Positions 1 to 9,182 of a stretch of 64,000 nt of DNA are shown here, in pieces (position 1 is the stretch's first letter; every line of letters begins with the position of its first letter). Both the position numbers and the translations under genes were made by a program. The notes under the pieces were generated by a model. It did not search any database. It saw only the letters and a list, made by a program, of their open reading frames with translations, and was not told where the DNA came from. The stretch spans positions 372,001 to 436,000 of the forward strand of contig JAHBXI010000001.1 in assembly GCA_019636515.1 (NCBI GenBank), read 5' to 3'. This DNA is from Phycisphaeraceae bacterium (GTDB taxonomy: Bacteria; Planctomycetota; Phycisphaerae; Phycisphaerales; UBA1924).

Positions 1-1
1 G

Positions 2-691
2 GCGCTGTTGTTCGCGGCGTCCGGACGGATGCATCGCCCGTCCGCCTACAAGGGCCGTTGGCCGTTCACCCACGGCGACGGCGGCGCCGACCTGGCCACC
101 GCCCGAAGAACGGACCCGTTCCTGTCGGCGATCCACGCCCGGCATCGGGAGGAGGCGTGGCGGTCGATCGATCGAGACTGGGCCGCTTCCGTGTCGAGCA
201 TCGCGCTGCGGCTGGATCGATTCACCAACAACACAAGTTTGGCGCTGGCCATCGAACTCGAGCACAGCGGCCGGGTGCTGCTGTTTCCCGCCGACGCCCA
301 GTTCGGCAACTGGTCCTCGTGGAATGATGTGGTGTTCCCCGAGCACCCGGACCTGACCGCGTCGGATCTGCTCCGCCGCACCGTGCTGTACAAGGTCGGG
401 CATCACGGCAGCCACAACGCCACGCTTCGCCGGCGCGGCATCGATCTCATGACCTCTCCCGACCTGGTCGCCATGATCCCCGTCGACGAGGCGTTCGCCC
501 GGTCACAGCCGCCAAACGGGTGGAACATGCCGTACCCGGCCCTGCTGCAGGACCTGCGGACCCGGACCAGGGGGCGCATCCTGCGGGCCGATACGGGTGC
601 TCCGCCGCCGAGCAGCGTGGATGCGGCGGTGCGGCGTCGCTTCTCGCGCGCGGTCAAGGTCACCCCGGCCTGCGTGAAGTATTCTCTCTGA
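2..691 (+). CDS. MBL-fold metallohydrolase, C-terminal part (5' end outside window)
   Basis: The reading frame is open to the left edge, so the start lies outside the window and only about 229 residues are visible. The segment contains FPADAQFGNW and VGHHGSHNATLRR, the kind of Asp- and His-rich motifs found in the second half of metallo-beta-lactamase-fold hydrolases (ComEC-like and related). The metal-binding HxHxDH motif would lie upstream and cannot be checked. The substrate is unknown. No partner gene is obvious, and the next gene is an unrelated dismutase about 290 bases downstream. Confidence 0.6.
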   Translation, partial: ALLFAASGRMHRPSAYKGRWPFTHGDGGADLATARRTDPFLSAIHARHREEAWRSIDRDWAASVSSIALRLDRFTNNTSLALAIELEHSGRVLLFPADAQFGNWSSWNDVVFPEHPDLTASDLLRRTVLYKVGHHGSHNATLRRRGIDLMTSPDLVAMIPVDEAFARSQPPNGWNMPYPALLQDLRTRTRGRILRADTGAPPPSSVDAAVRRRFSRAVKVTPACVKYSL

Positions 692-982
692 TCTGGTCGT
701 TCTGATCCCGTCGTTTCTATCACCGGGCTTCTGATCCTGGCGTTGTCGGAGGCTTCCGATGGAGACCAGGCCCGTGGCACGGGCGTGGATCTCGACGAAT
801 TCGCCCGGAGAACGGCCGCGGCCTGCGTGGTGGACGACACCGAACCCGCCTCGGATCGTCGGTGACGGTCGGAGGTGCTCCCCGATCGGTCGGCGAAGCC
901 GGCGGGGCGGTACGATCCACGCGCCTGCATGCCCCGCCCTGGGGGCGGCCAGGCCCGCCCATTGCTTTTCAAGGAGAACCCG
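692..982. other. Intergenic region, no gene seen
   Basis: This stretch of about 290 bases lies between the hydrolase stop and the dismutase start. It shows several TTCTGATC-like short repeats just after the hydrolase stop (around 691-735), but no convincing terminator or reading frame. The dismutase ribosome binding site AAGGAG sits at 971-976. Confidence 0.4.
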
Positions 983-1804
983 ATGTCCACCGCTCGCCAC
1001 GATTTCATGACGCGCCGCCGGGCGATCACCGCCGGAGCCGCGGCGGTTCTGCTTGGTCCGACGCTCGCCCGGGCCCGGGCCTCCTCACCGACGGGTCTTG
1101 CGCCGTGGTCGGAGGCGGGCCTTGTGCTTGGCCGCCGGGGAGAGTTCACGCTGGCGGACCTGCCGTACGCGTACACCGCGCTCGAGCCCTTCATCGACGC
1201 GGAAACGATGGAGATCCACCACTCCCGTCATCACAAGGCGTACGTCGACAACGCGAACAAGGCCCTGGCGGGGACCGAGTTCACGGGCATGACGTCCGAG
1301 CGGATCATCGCGATGCTGGACGATGTCCCGTCCGAGAAGCGTGCGGCGGTGCGCAACAACCTCGGGGGGCACATCAATCACTCGATGTTCTGGCTGATGA
1401 TGGCGCCCCCGGAGAAAGGCGGCGGCGGGGAGCCCGACGGGGCGCTGGCCGACGCGATCACCCGGGCGTTTGGGTCTTTCGGCGGGCCGGGCGGGTTCAA
1501 GGAGCGGTTTGCGCAGGCGGCGGCGTCGCGATTCGGTTCGGGGTGGGCGTGGCTGGTCTCCGAGGGCGGCGCGCTGACCATCTGCTCGACGGCGAACCAG
1601 GATTCACCGTACATGACGCCGGCCTATTCGGGTGGATGCTCGGGGACACCGATCCTGGGCCTTGACGTGTGGGAACACGCGTACTACCTGAAATACCGCA
1701 ACCGCCGCGCGGACTACGTCGGGGCGTTCTGGAACGTGGTCAACTGGGCGACCGTGGCGAGGCTGCACACGGCGACGATCGACCCCGCGGAGATCGGGAA
1801 GTGA
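983..1804 (+). CDS. sodA: Exported superoxide dismutase, Mn type
   Basis: It converts superoxide to hydrogen peroxide and oxygen. The start at 983 was chosen because AAGGAG lies 6 bases upstream, giving 273 residues. The N-terminus ([16 protein letters not shown], about residues 10-25) is a twin-arginine signal, so the enzyme should act outside the cytoplasm. The metal ligands are visible as the first His of HHSRHH, the His in [10 protein letters not shown], and Asp/His in DVWEHAYY. GGHxNHxxFW and TANQDSP are the forms typical of Mn-dependent enzymes rather than Fe-dependent ones. The C-terminal half ends in the usual FWNVVNW region. It is a single gene, convergent with the next. Confidence 0.93.
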   Translation: MSTARHDFMTRRRAITAGAAAVLLGPTLARARASSPTGLAPWSEAGLVLGRRGEFTLADLPYAYTALEPFIDAETMEIHHSRHHKAYVDNANKALAGTEFTGMTSERIIAMLDDVPSEKRAAVRNNLGGHINHSMFWLMMAPPEKGGGGEPDGALADAITRAFGSFGGPGGFKERFAQAAASRFGSGWAWLVSEGGALTICSTANQDSPYMTPAYSGGCSGTPILGLDVWEHAYYLKYRNRRADYVGAFWNVVNWATVARLHTATIDPAEIGK

Positions 1805-1825
1805 TCGACCGGCCGGTTCCGCGGG

Positions 1826-2671
1826 TCACCGGGCCGCCACGATGTACGCGATATGCACCGGGCACACCTCGGGTCGGGTGACTTCCCGGAAGACGCCGTT
1901 GCCGCCGCCCTTGTCGTCGTCGCCTTCCCAGAACACGCTCGTCCGGCGGAACCCGGCCTCGGAGAGCAATTCACGGATCTCGGGGATCTGCCACAGGCGC
2001 CAGTCGTAGGTGAACGCGTCACGGATCGAGGTGCCGTCGCGGAACTCGAAGTGGATCCGGCAGTCCGCGTCGAACGTCACGGGGTTGAACGACCGCTGCT
2101 CCCACAGGTACGTGAAGCCCTTGCACCGCTTGCGGTCGATCTGCGGGCGCTGCGATTCCCACCCGCCGTAGTGGTCGAGAAAGAAAACCCCGTCTCGGCG
2201 CATCGACGCGTGGACCGCCTCGAAATAGCCACGCAGCGCCTCGCGGGTCTTGAAGACCCAGTAACTGAAGTTCATCGCCAGGACCGCATCAACGTCCGAG
2301 GCGTCCGGCCCCGGGCGGAGCACGTTTCGTCGCGCCAGTCGCACCCTGGCCGACTGCTCAGGGTCCAGGCCGGCCAGGTGATGGCGCCGGCCCCATTCGA
2401 GCGTCCGGGCGTCGAGGTCGATGCCGACGGCGGAGTTCTCACGGGACCGCTTTACCCACGCGGCGCTGGTGAGGCCCGACCCGCAGAAATCCTCGCGGAT
2501 CGAGCGGGGCGGACGCCCCCGAAGACGGGTGTAGACGCGGGACATGAAGTCGAGGTCCGCGTCGGGGTTCTGGACGGCGGCTTCGTAGAGGCGCTGGGGG
2601 TCGGCCCCGGCCGCCGTGAGCGGTTCGGCAACGCGTGAACGGGGCCGGGAGGTGGCGTTGGTTCCGGGCAT
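1826..2671 (-). CDS. Class I SAM-dependent methyltransferase
   Basis: This is a predicted methyltransferase of 281 residues with the start taken at 2671 (MPGTNATS); a longer open frame upstream to 2800 looks non-coding. The SAM-binding fold is shown by REDFCGSGLTSAAWV, a variant of the glycine-rich motif I, followed by VGIDLDARTLEWG, where the acidic residue would bind the ribose. VDAVLAMNFSYWVF resembles motif IV, and GVFFLDHYGGWES follows. The substrate is not apparent. It converges on the dismutase gene with a 21-base gap and has no operon partner. Confidence 0.75.
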   Translation of the reverse strand: MPGTNATSRPRSRVAEPLTAAGADPQRLYEAAVQNPDADLDFMSRVYTRLRGRPPRSIREDFCGSGLTSAAWVKRSRENSAVGIDLDARTLEWGRRHHLAGLDPEQSARVRLARRNVLRPGPDASDVDAVLAMNFSYWVFKTREALRGYFEAVHASMRRDGVFFLDHYGGWESQRPQIDRKRCKGFTYLWEQRSFNPVTFDADCRIHFEFRDGTSIRDAFTYDWRLWQIPEIRELLSEAGFRRTSVFWEGDDDKGGGNGVFREVTRPEVCPVHIAYIVAAR

Positions 2672-2917
2672 GGGGCGGGAGAATAGGACGTGGCGCGGCG
2701 TCCCGGGAGCGAGCGTGCCGCGCGCGGCCGCGGGTCCGGGCCGCCCCGGCGAGTCGATCCCGGGATGAAGCCCGTGGCGTGACCTTGAAACCGGCGGCAA
2801 GCCGCGTCCACGGATGGCCGATGAACACCGTGGGCGGCACGCGCGGGCGCGGGCGGGATATCCTCATTTCCCCTCCGGGTTGATGCACGGCCCGCCGGGC
2901 TCGAAAGGACGAACCGA

Positions 2918-4300
2918 ATGCGTCTGACGATGGTTGGCACGGGGTATGTCGGACTGGTCACGGGTGTGTGCCTGGCCAACACGGGCAACACCGTCACGTG
3001 CCTGGATGTCGACCCTGACAAGATCGAGAAACTCCGAAAGAACATCTGCCCGATCTACGAGCCGGGCCTGACCGAACTGATGGTTCACAACGCGCACGCG
3101 GGCCGCCTGGTCTACACGCTCGACAAGTCGGCCGCGTACCGGGATGCCGACGCGATCTTCATATGCGTGGGCACGCCCAGCGACGAGCGGGGGCACACGG
3201 ACCTGGCGTACGTGCTGGGGGCGGCCGACGACATCGCCGTCGCGCTCAGGCAGCGCAAGGCTGGTTCCAAGCCCTGCTTCGTGGTGGTCAAGTCGACGGT
3301 TCCCGTCGGCACCACGCTCGAGGTCCAGCGCCGGATCCTGGCGGGCCTTGGGATGAGCGCTCCGCAGGCCCGCGCGCTCTTGCGCATCGCGGACAACCCC
3401 GAGTTCCTGAAGGAAGGAGACGCGGTCAACGACTTCAACAAGCCCGACCGGGTCGTCTGCGGGGTGGAGGTCGGCCCCGACGGCAAACTCGACGAATTGA
3501 CCTCGCAGTTTTTCCGCGACGTGTACGACCCGTTCGTCCGCAACGGGCACCCCATCTACATCATGGACATCCTGTCCTCGGAGATGGTCAAGTACGCCAG
3601 CAACAATTTCCTGGCCACCAAGATCAGTTTCATCAACGAGATGGCGAACCTGTGCGAGGCCTACGGGGCCGACATCTCCAAGGTCCGGGAGGGGATGTGC
3701 GCCGACCGCCGCATCGGAAACCAATTCCTGTACCCCGGCCTGGGGTACGGGGGATCGTGCTTCCCGAAGGACACGCTCGCCTGCATCATGATGGGCGACA
3801 AGGCCGGCATGGAGGCCACGCTGTCGAAGGCCGTACACGCCGTCAACGCCCGCCAGCGCGACCGGTTCTTCGACAAGATCCAGGGTCACTTCAAGGCGTC
3901 GGGCGGACTGGCCGGCCGGACGCTGGCCTTCTGGGGCCTGTCGTTCAAGCCGCGCACCGACGATATCCGGGAGGCCCCGGCCCTCACGCTCATCCGCAAG
4001 GCCGTCGGATTCGGGGCGACGGCCAAGGGCTTCGACCCCGTCGCCGCCGAGAACGCGGCCCGTGAACTCGGCCCGGCCGCCTCCATCGTCCCCGACATGT
4101 ACGAGGCCGCGACCGGGGCCGACGCGCTGGTCGTCTGCACCGATTGGGATGATTTCAAGAGCCCCGACTGGGATCGCCTGGGATCGGTCATGAAGTCCCG
4201 TGTCGTCTTCGACGGGCGGAACCTGTACCGCCCCTCGATGATGCGTGACCTTGGCTTTACCTATCACAGCGTCGGACGCGCGACGATCAAGCCCGGCTGA
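2918..4300 (+). CDS. ugd: UDP-glucose 6-dehydrogenase
   Basis: It oxidises UDP-glucose to UDP-glucuronate with two NAD+, supplying surface polysaccharide synthesis. The protein has 460 residues, the usual family length. The N-terminal Rossmann motif MVGTGYVGLVTG is at residues 5-16, CVGTPSDE at about 88, and the catalytic cysteine in GYGGSCFPKD at about residue 281. The C-terminal UDP-binding domain carries LSFKPRTDDIREAPA and VFDGRNLY. A UDP-glucuronate-type epimerase at 14822 could use its product, although the two genes are 10 kb apart. Confidence 0.95.
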   Translation: MRLTMVGTGYVGLVTGVCLANTGNTVTCLDVDPDKIEKLRKNICPIYEPGLTELMVHNAHAGRLVYTLDKSAAYRDADAIFICVGTPSDERGHTDLAYVLGAADDIAVALRQRKAGSKPCFVVVKSTVPVGTTLEVQRRILAGLGMSAPQARALLRIADNPEFLKEGDAVNDFNKPDRVVCGVEVGPDGKLDELTSQFFRDVYDPFVRNGHPIYIMDILSSEMVKYASNNFLATKISFINEMANLCEAYGADISKVREGMCADRRIGNQFLYPGLGYGGSCFPKDTLACIMMGDKAGMEATLSKAVHAVNARQRDRFFDKIQGHFKASGGLAGRTLAFWGLSFKPRTDDIREAPALTLIRKAVGFGATAKGFDPVAAENAARELGPAASIVPDMYEAATGADALVVCTDWDDFKSPDWDRLGSVMKSRVVFDGRNLYRPSMMRDLGFTYHSVGRATIKPG

Positions 4301-4369
4301 AGCATCGCCCCATCACCGGCCCCGGCCCCGGTCCCGGCGTGCTGGTGACCGGCTTTACCGAGCCGGGCG

Positions 4370-5491
4370 TCACCTGGAGCGGGCGGGAGTCCCGATCCGC
4401 GCGAACCGCAGCCCCAGCACCTCCAGGAGTCGGCGAGGATCGGCCGCCCCGGTTTTCTGGCGAGCGTCGGCCTCCACGCACGCGCCAAGCAGGCGGCTGG
4501 CCGCGGCCGGTGTCGTGCGTCCGGCCGCCGAGAGCACCGCGTCCTTGCTTTCTCCCCAGAGTTTCAGGCTCGCCGCGATCGCCGCCGCGGGCATCCTGGC
4601 CCGCGAAGCGACCGACGCCGCGTGGAGTTTTCTGGCCAGGTCGGTGCATGACCAGGTCACCTGCGTCGGGGAGTGCCGTGAGACCTCGAGCACCACGCGG
4701 AGATGGTCGAGAATCCTCGTCGCGTCCCCCGTCAGCAGGACGCGCTGGATGCTCCAGGCCTCCTCTTCGCGCGTGTGTCCGACCGACGCGGCGACCTGAT
4801 CCCTGGTGACCGGGCCGCCCGCGGACGAGATCGAGAGTTTGGCGATCTCCCCGTCGAGACGGCCCAGGTCCGGGCCGAGGCGCTCGACCAGCAGCGCGGC
4901 CGCGTCGGGCCTGAGGTCGGCCCGATGCTCCGAACGCGCCCGGGAGATCGCCCACCCCGCCGCGCGATCGTCCGACAACTCGTTGCATTCGACGATCGCC
5001 CCGCCCGTGGCAAGGATCGCCTTGTCGAGGTTCCCCGGCCTCCACCCCGAGGCCCGCAGCACCAGCGTCGTCCCCTCCGCCGGGCTCTGGGCGTAGCGAG
5101 TCATCAGGCCGCGTGGCGAGGTGTCGATCGAGACCCCGCGGCGAGCCCCCGCCGCCGGGGCCATGTCGGCCGCCACGGGAGCGGAGGAAGCCTCGGCCGG
5201 GTCGTCCTCGGCCGAGGCGCGTATCAACTTGTCGGCGGCATCGACGATCACGAGTTTGTGCCCGGCCATAAGGCCGAAGGTCCGGCACTCGTCGAGCACG
5301 TCGGTCACCCGGGCGGTTTCGCCGTCGAACTGGAAGGTGTCGAACGAGCCGTGGGCGGCGGCGAGGGCGGATCGGATCTCGTTGGTCCTCAGCCACCTCT
5401 GGAAGGCGTCGGACCCCTTGAGGACGATCACGCGGCGCTGGGCCCCGAGTTCCCCGTCTCCGCCGCGCGTCGGTGTTGCTTTACGGGCCAT
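4370..5491 (-). CDS. holA: DNA polymerase III, delta subunit
   Basis: Delta is the clamp-loader subunit that opens the sliding clamp. The start at 5491 (MARKATPTRGG) gives 373 residues, close to the family norm, and the frame open further upstream is non-coding sequence overlapping the divergent kinase gene. Family features are the early VIVLKGSDAFQRW, the AAA-like region with KLVIVDAADKLIR, and the C-terminal helical region with EIAKLSISSAGGPVTRDQV and WSIQRVLLTGDATRILDHL. Alanine-rich residues at about 120-145 look like a low-complexity insert. It is divergent from the kinase gene with a gap of about 50 bases. Confidence 0.85.
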   Translation of the reverse strand: MARKATPTRGGDGELGAQRRVIVLKGSDAFQRWLRTNEIRSALAAAHGSFDTFQFDGETARVTDVLDECRTFGLMAGHKLVIVDAADKLIRASAEDDPAEASSAPVAADMAPAAGARRGVSIDTSPRGLMTRYAQSPAEGTTLVLRASGWRPGNLDKAILATGGAIVECNELSDDRAAGWAISRARSEHRADLRPDAAALLVERLGPDLGRLDGEIAKLSISSAGGPVTRDQVAASVGHTREEEAWSIQRVLLTGDATRILDHLRVVLEVSRHSPTQVTWSCTDLARKLHAASVASRARMPAAAIAASLKLWGESKDAVLSAAGRTTPAAASRLLGACVEADARQKTGAADPRRLLEVLGLRFARIGTPARSR

Positions 5492-5549
5492 CGGACCCGA
5501 GTGTATCGCCCGGCGGCACGGCACGGCCCGGCGGCTTACCCTCATGGTC

Positions 5550-7256
5550 ATGCTGGTTCTCAGCGTGATCCAGGGACCCGACAAGGGACGGACGTTCCAG
5601 TTGCCCGCCAACGAGCCGCAACTGATCGGTCGTTCGAGCGAAGCCCTCCCCATCGAGGACACGACCGTCTCACGGCGGCACGCCGAACTCACGCCCGACG
5701 ACGGCATCTGGTGGATCCGGGACCTGTCGAGCCAGAACGGCACCTACGTCAACGGCGTGGCGATCCAGGAGCGTACCCGGCTTCGCCCGGGCGACCAGAT
5801 CCGGACGGGATCGACGCTCTTTGTCTTCGGCGTCACCGAGAGTTCCGACCCCGAGGTGGTCCGGCTGCTTGGTCCCAACCAGATCGACGCCTCGGTTGAC
5901 CGGTCGATCCCCAGCAACGAGGACTCGGTCATCCTCTCCGAGCCCGAGCCCCGCGCCGCCGCCGTCGATCACCTCCGCGTCATCTACCAGTTGACCTCGC
6001 TGGTCTCCCAGGCGACCGACCGCCAGCAACTGCTCAAGGGAGTCATGGACGTGGTCTTCGAGGAATTCGAGCCCGAGCGCGGCTTCATCCTCATGGCCCA
6101 GCCCCCGGTCGCCGCGGGCTCCCCGCCGATCAACGACCCGCGGATCGTCCCCGCGGTCGTCAGGTACCAGGTCCCCCCGCGAAACCCCGACGACGCCCGC
6201 ATCAACGTCAGCCGGACGATCGTCATGCACGTGCTTCGCAAGAGCGAGGGCGTCCTGAGCACCAACGCCATGAACGACCCGAGGTTCAAGGCCGGGGACA
6301 GCGTCCAGCGGTTCCATATCCGCTCGGCGATCGGCTCTCCCATACGCTCGCGCGACCGGGTCTTTGGCGCCATCTACATCGACAGCACGCTGGCCAACTA
6401 CACCTTCACGGTCGAGCAACTCAACCTCATGAACGCCATCGGCCAGCACACCGGCCTGGCGCTGGCCAACGCCGAACTCTATTCGGAGAAACTCCGATCC
6501 GAGCGCCTCGCCGCCATGGGAGAGGCGGTCGCGAGTTTGTCGCACTCGGTCAAGAACATCCTCCAGGGGCTTCGAGGGGGGGCCGACGTCGTCGAACTTG
6601 GCCTGAAGAAGGATGACCTCCAGATCGCCAAGAAGGGATGGGGGATCCTGCGCCGCAACGTGGACCGCATCGTGACGCTCACCGGCAACATGCTCGCGTA
6701 CTCGCGCCAGCGTCGCGTCGAGGTTCAACTCGCCAAACTCGGGGCCGTCCTGGACGATGTCACCCCGCTCATCCAGCCGCAGGCCCAGGCCAAAGGGATC
6801 GCGTTCCTTGTCGACGCCGACCCCGAGATGCCGCCCATCCCCATCGACCCGGAGATGATCCACCAGGCCCTCATGAACCTGGTCGGCAACGCCATCGAGG
6901 CCGTGGCTCCGGAGACCGGCGCCGTCACCGTGAGGGCCCTGTACCACACCTCGCATCCCGGGGGACGGGCCCAGGCCGGGTCGCTCGGGCCTTGCGCCGA
7001 GATCGCGGTCATCGACAACGGCCCGGGCATCCCCGCCGACCGGATCCCGTGGCTGTACGAGCCCTTCAACACCACCAAGGGACTGCGCGGCACGGGACTG
7101 GGCCTGGCCGTGACCAAGCGCATCGTCGAGGAGCACGGCGGGCGAATCGACGTCGAATCGCACACCGCCTCGGGCCCCCAGCGGGGAACGATCTTCCGCG
7201 TTTTCCTGCCCGCCGATTCCGAGAGCGCGATCGACCCGTCGGCCACGTCGGCCTGA
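5550..7256 (+). CDS. FHA-GAF sensor histidine kinase
   Basis: This is a cytoplasmic-looking kinase of 568 residues without membrane segments. An N-terminal FHA domain (residues 1-95) has LIGRSSEALPIEDTTVSRRH and SSQNGTYVNG, which bind phosphothreonine. A GAF domain occupies about 145-310 (LTSLVSQATDRQQLLKGVMD to GQHTGLALANAEL). The kinase core follows with H-box SLSHSVKN, N-box HQALMNLVGNAIEAV, G1 DNGPGIPADRIPWL and G2 GTGLGLAVTKRIVEEHGG. No receiver or response regulator lies nearby. ATG at 5544 is an alternative start. The likely role is integrating Ser/Thr kinase and small-molecule signals. Confidence 0.9.
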   Translation: MLVLSVIQGPDKGRTFQLPANEPQLIGRSSEALPIEDTTVSRRHAELTPDDGIWWIRDLSSQNGTYVNGVAIQERTRLRPGDQIRTGSTLFVFGVTESSDPEVVRLLGPNQIDASVDRSIPSNEDSVILSEPEPRAAAVDHLRVIYQLTSLVSQATDRQQLLKGVMDVVFEEFEPERGFILMAQPPVAAGSPPINDPRIVPAVVRYQVPPRNPDDARINVSRTIVMHVLRKSEGVLSTNAMNDPRFKAGDSVQRFHIRSAIGSPIRSRDRVFGAIYIDSTLANYTFTVEQLNLMNAIGQHTGLALANAELYSEKLRSERLAAMGEAVASLSHSVKNILQGLRGGADVVELGLKKDDLQIAKKGWGILRRNVDRIVTLTGNMLAYSRQRRVEVQLAKLGAVLDDVTPLIQPQAQAKGIAFLVDADPEMPPIPIDPEMIHQALMNLVGNAIEAVAPETGAVTVRALYHTSHPGGRAQAGSLGPCAEIAVIDNGPGIPADRIPWLYEPFNTTKGLRGTGLGLAVTKRIVEEHGGRIDVESHTASGPQRGTIFRVFLPADSESAIDPSATSA

Positions 7257-7276
7257 CGACGGGAGAGAAATCGCCC

Positions 7277-7891
7277 TCAGGGCGTGGGGTCCTTCCCACG
7301 CACCCACCGGCGAACGGCCTGGGCGAAACGCTCCCCGTAGGCCTCGGCGGTGAGGTGGTCGCCCGCGGGCGGGGTCTTGTCCGCCGGCTCGTTGGTGCTG
7401 TGGGTCATCACGCCGACCCAGGACCCCAGGCGGTTGAGTTCCTTGCCGTCGCCGGTGTGGATCGACGGCCACACCCCCTGGGTCACCCAGACCATCGAAT
7501 GCTGGCCCGCAAAGACGACAAGGTCCATCATCGCGTTGAGTTTGTCGCCCGACGGGGTTCCCGAATTCACGAACCCGCCCGCCAGTTTGTCCTTGAGCGA
7601 CTGCGTAAACCACAGAGGCGAGGTCCACTCCATGAACCGCTTGAAGTCGGCGGAGATCGACCCCATGTACGTCGGGGATCCGAACAGGACTCCGTCGGCT
7701 TCCAGCAGGCGGGGCCACTTGCCCGCCGTCGGGCCGGAGAACGTCCGCTCCTTGCCGGGATCGGGGAGTTCGTCCACGCCGATGAGTTCGACGCGTGTTC
7801 CCGGGACGCGGGCCGCCCCCCGGCAAACCGACTCGGCCACCGCCTTTGTATGTCCAAATCCGCTGTGGTACACGACCGCGATGCTCGCCAT
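7277..7891 (-). CDS. Flavodoxin-family NAD(P)H-dependent oxidoreductase
   Basis: This 204-residue protein resembles the WrbA/flavodoxin-like reductases. The FMN phosphate-binding loop is YHSGFGHTKAVAES at residues 8-21, and GSPTYMGSISADFKRFMEW at about 90 is the second FMN-contacting segment typical of the WrbA group. The third, around FAGQHSMVWV, is less standard. It lies 30 bases downstream of a MarR-type regulator on the same strand, so the pair probably forms a stress- or quinone-responsive operon. It converges with the upstream histidine kinase gene. Confidence 0.82.
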   Translation of the reverse strand: MASIAVVYHSGFGHTKAVAESVCRGAARVPGTRVELIGVDELPDPGKERTFSGPTAGKWPRLLEADGVLFGSPTYMGSISADFKRFMEWTSPLWFTQSLKDKLAGGFVNSGTPSGDKLNAMMDLVVFAGQHSMVWVTQGVWPSIHTGDGKELNRLGSWVGVMTHSTNEPADKTPPAGDHLTAEAYGERFAQAVRRWVRGKDPTP

Positions 7892-7921
7892 GATCGCTGA
7901 CTCCGTCCGGGCGCGGCGTGA

Positions 7922-8494
7922 TTACCGCGGCTTCGAGGACCTCGCCTTCGAGAGTAGGTCGCTCAGAACCCGGAGTTCATCCTCCGTCATGTGCCCCAAC
8001 TGCCGCCGATGAAGATCGAGCAGCGGCTGGTCGATCGCCGCCAGCAGGTCCAGGCCCTTGCGGGTCAGGCTCACGTGCATCACGCGCCGGTCGGCCGAAA
8101 AGCGGCGACGCTCGGCGAACCCCAGCCGCTCGATCCGGTCGATGACCCTCGTCACGTCGGGAACCGGCGTGACCATCTGCGCCCCGATTTCCATGCACGT
8201 TTTCCGCCCCGGGGCGCCGGGCCCGGTCATCGCCCCGCGGAGGATCCTCATCGCGTTGTACGCCGATTCGGAAAGCCCGTACCCGCGGAAGAGACGCTCG
8301 AACTCGACCCCCAGCACGCTCGCCGTCCTCACGATGTTGAGGTACGCCTCCTGCTCGGGCAGGTCAAAGGGGCGACGCTTGCCGATCTCGTGCCGCAGGT
8401 CGGTTCGCCCGTGTTGAGGGCCTCCGCCGGCGGATGGCTCGCCCTTGTTGGCGCGGCCGGTCGGCTTCGAGCGCGGTCGGCGCGGCGTGGTCAT
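7922..8494 (-). CDS. MarR-family transcriptional regulator
   Basis: This 190-residue regulator starts at MTTPRRPRSKPTG (8494). The first 45 residues are basic and disordered. The winged helix follows: ILRGAMTGPGAPGRKTCMEI, then GAQMVTPVPDVTRVIDRIERLGFAERR as recognition helix, and a wing with RRFSADRRVMHVSLTRKG. It probably controls itself and the flavodoxin-like gene that follows after 30 bases on the same strand. No cysteine pattern indicates what it senses. Confidence 0.87.
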   Translation of the reverse strand: MTTPRRPRSKPTGRANKGEPSAGGGPQHGRTDLRHEIGKRRPFDLPEQEAYLNIVRTASVLGVEFERLFRGYGLSESAYNAMRILRGAMTGPGAPGRKTCMEIGAQMVTPVPDVTRVIDRIERLGFAERRRFSADRRVMHVSLTRKGLDLLAAIDQPLLDLHRRQLGHMTEDELRVLSDLLSKARSSKPR

Positions 8495-8647
8495 GACGTG
8501 CCCCGTTGAACGCTGGCTGGCTGGATCACGGCGCGGGCAGCGTAGCACGTCGTCCCGGATCACGGCGCCCGTCGTGCCGGGCGGGTAGTGGGTCAGTTTG
8601 AAATCCGACGGTCTGCCGCGCCAGCATCGAGGGCGGTATCGTTGGAC

Positions 8648-8808
8648 ATGTCCAAGCGATCCAAAAAGCCCGACGTGGTTCAGATTGCAGCGCGTATTCT
8701 GGCGGGGCTACCGGGGAACGCCCCAAGACTTCGGCTCGTGCGAAACCCGTGACGAAGAAAGCCTCCAAGTCCAAGAAAAGGAATCAGGACCCCTCTTCGG
8801 GATCCTGA
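8648..8808 (+). pseudogene. Small Lys-rich gene, probably frameshifted
   Basis: ATG at 8648 opens a frame reading MSKRSKKPDVVQIAARILAG and then, after GNAP, stops at 8752 with RLRLVRNP. Shifting frame near 8724 continues as KTSARAKPVTKKASKSKKRN to a stop at 8806-8808. The two halves together resemble small basic proteins that begin M-x-K-R-x-x-x-P-D and end in a Lys/Ala tail. A single-base indel or a sequencing error would explain the break. The 3' end overlaps the convergent toxin gene. Function unknown. Confidence 0.35.
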
Positions 8809-8810
8809 TT
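8782..8810. terminator. Hairpin between convergent genes
   Basis: AATCAGGA and CCC are followed by loop TCTTC, then GGG and TCCTGATT, forming an 11-pair stem with one C/A mismatch. On the minus strand it is followed by a short T-rich run (CTTTTCTTGG), so it could end toxin transcription even though it overlaps the last codons of the toxin gene. It could also end the small gene on the plus strand. Confidence 0.5.
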
Positions 8811-9182
8811 CTGTTCGTCGTCGATCTTCGCCAAGCCCAGTTCGACGATCTTCTGGGCTACGCGATACACATCTTCCTTGCTCTGCTCGCGCCTGATTCC
8901 AGCAGCGACGAACAGGACGGTGATGTTCAAAAGAACATCGCCACTGGCGATGGTCTCCTCCTCGACGCGGTAGATTGCTCGGTAACGGCTGTAGGTGATG
9001 CGGTAGTATTCGGCAAGCGGTCCAGTGAGCGGCTTGTGGACCTTGCGAGGGTCCTCGCACTCGTACAACTCATCCGCCTTGGTCAACAGCCCAGCGCGCA
9101 CTTTCTTCGGTAGATTCTTCAGGCACTCCTTTGCCGTAGATGTCCACAGAATGCGAACGCGACGCCTGGGCCGATCGGTCAC
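8784..9182 (-). CDS. RelE/ParE-family toxin
   Basis: This is a predicted ribosome-dependent mRNA interferase or ParE-type toxin of 132 residues. It starts with GTG at 9182, which overlaps the antitoxin stop by four bases (GTGA), indicating translational coupling. The fold is suggested by VRILWTSTAKECLKNLPKKV, LTGPLAEYYRITYSRYRAIY and ITVLFVAAGIRREQ, matching the RelE order of helices followed by a strand with Arg/Tyr residues. The tail after about residue 110 is longer than usual (EDVYRVAQKIVELGLAKI, then an acidic end). The antitoxin is directly upstream. Confidence 0.82.
   Translation of the reverse strand: MTDRPRRRVRILWTSTAKECLKNLPKKVRAGLLTKADELYECEDPRKVHKPLTGPLAEYYRITYSRYRAIYRVEEETIASGDVLLNITVLFVAAGIRREQSKEDVYRVAQKIVELGLAKIDDEQNQDPEEGS

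Noticed and set aside
2864..4267. Long open frame on the strand opposite UDP-glucose dehydrogenase
   Set aside because: It is a shadow of a real gene with strong family motifs, and high GC makes long antisense frames common.
5670..7826. Minus-strand frame opposite the histidine kinase and flavodoxin genes
   Set aside because: Shadow of GC-rich coding sequence.
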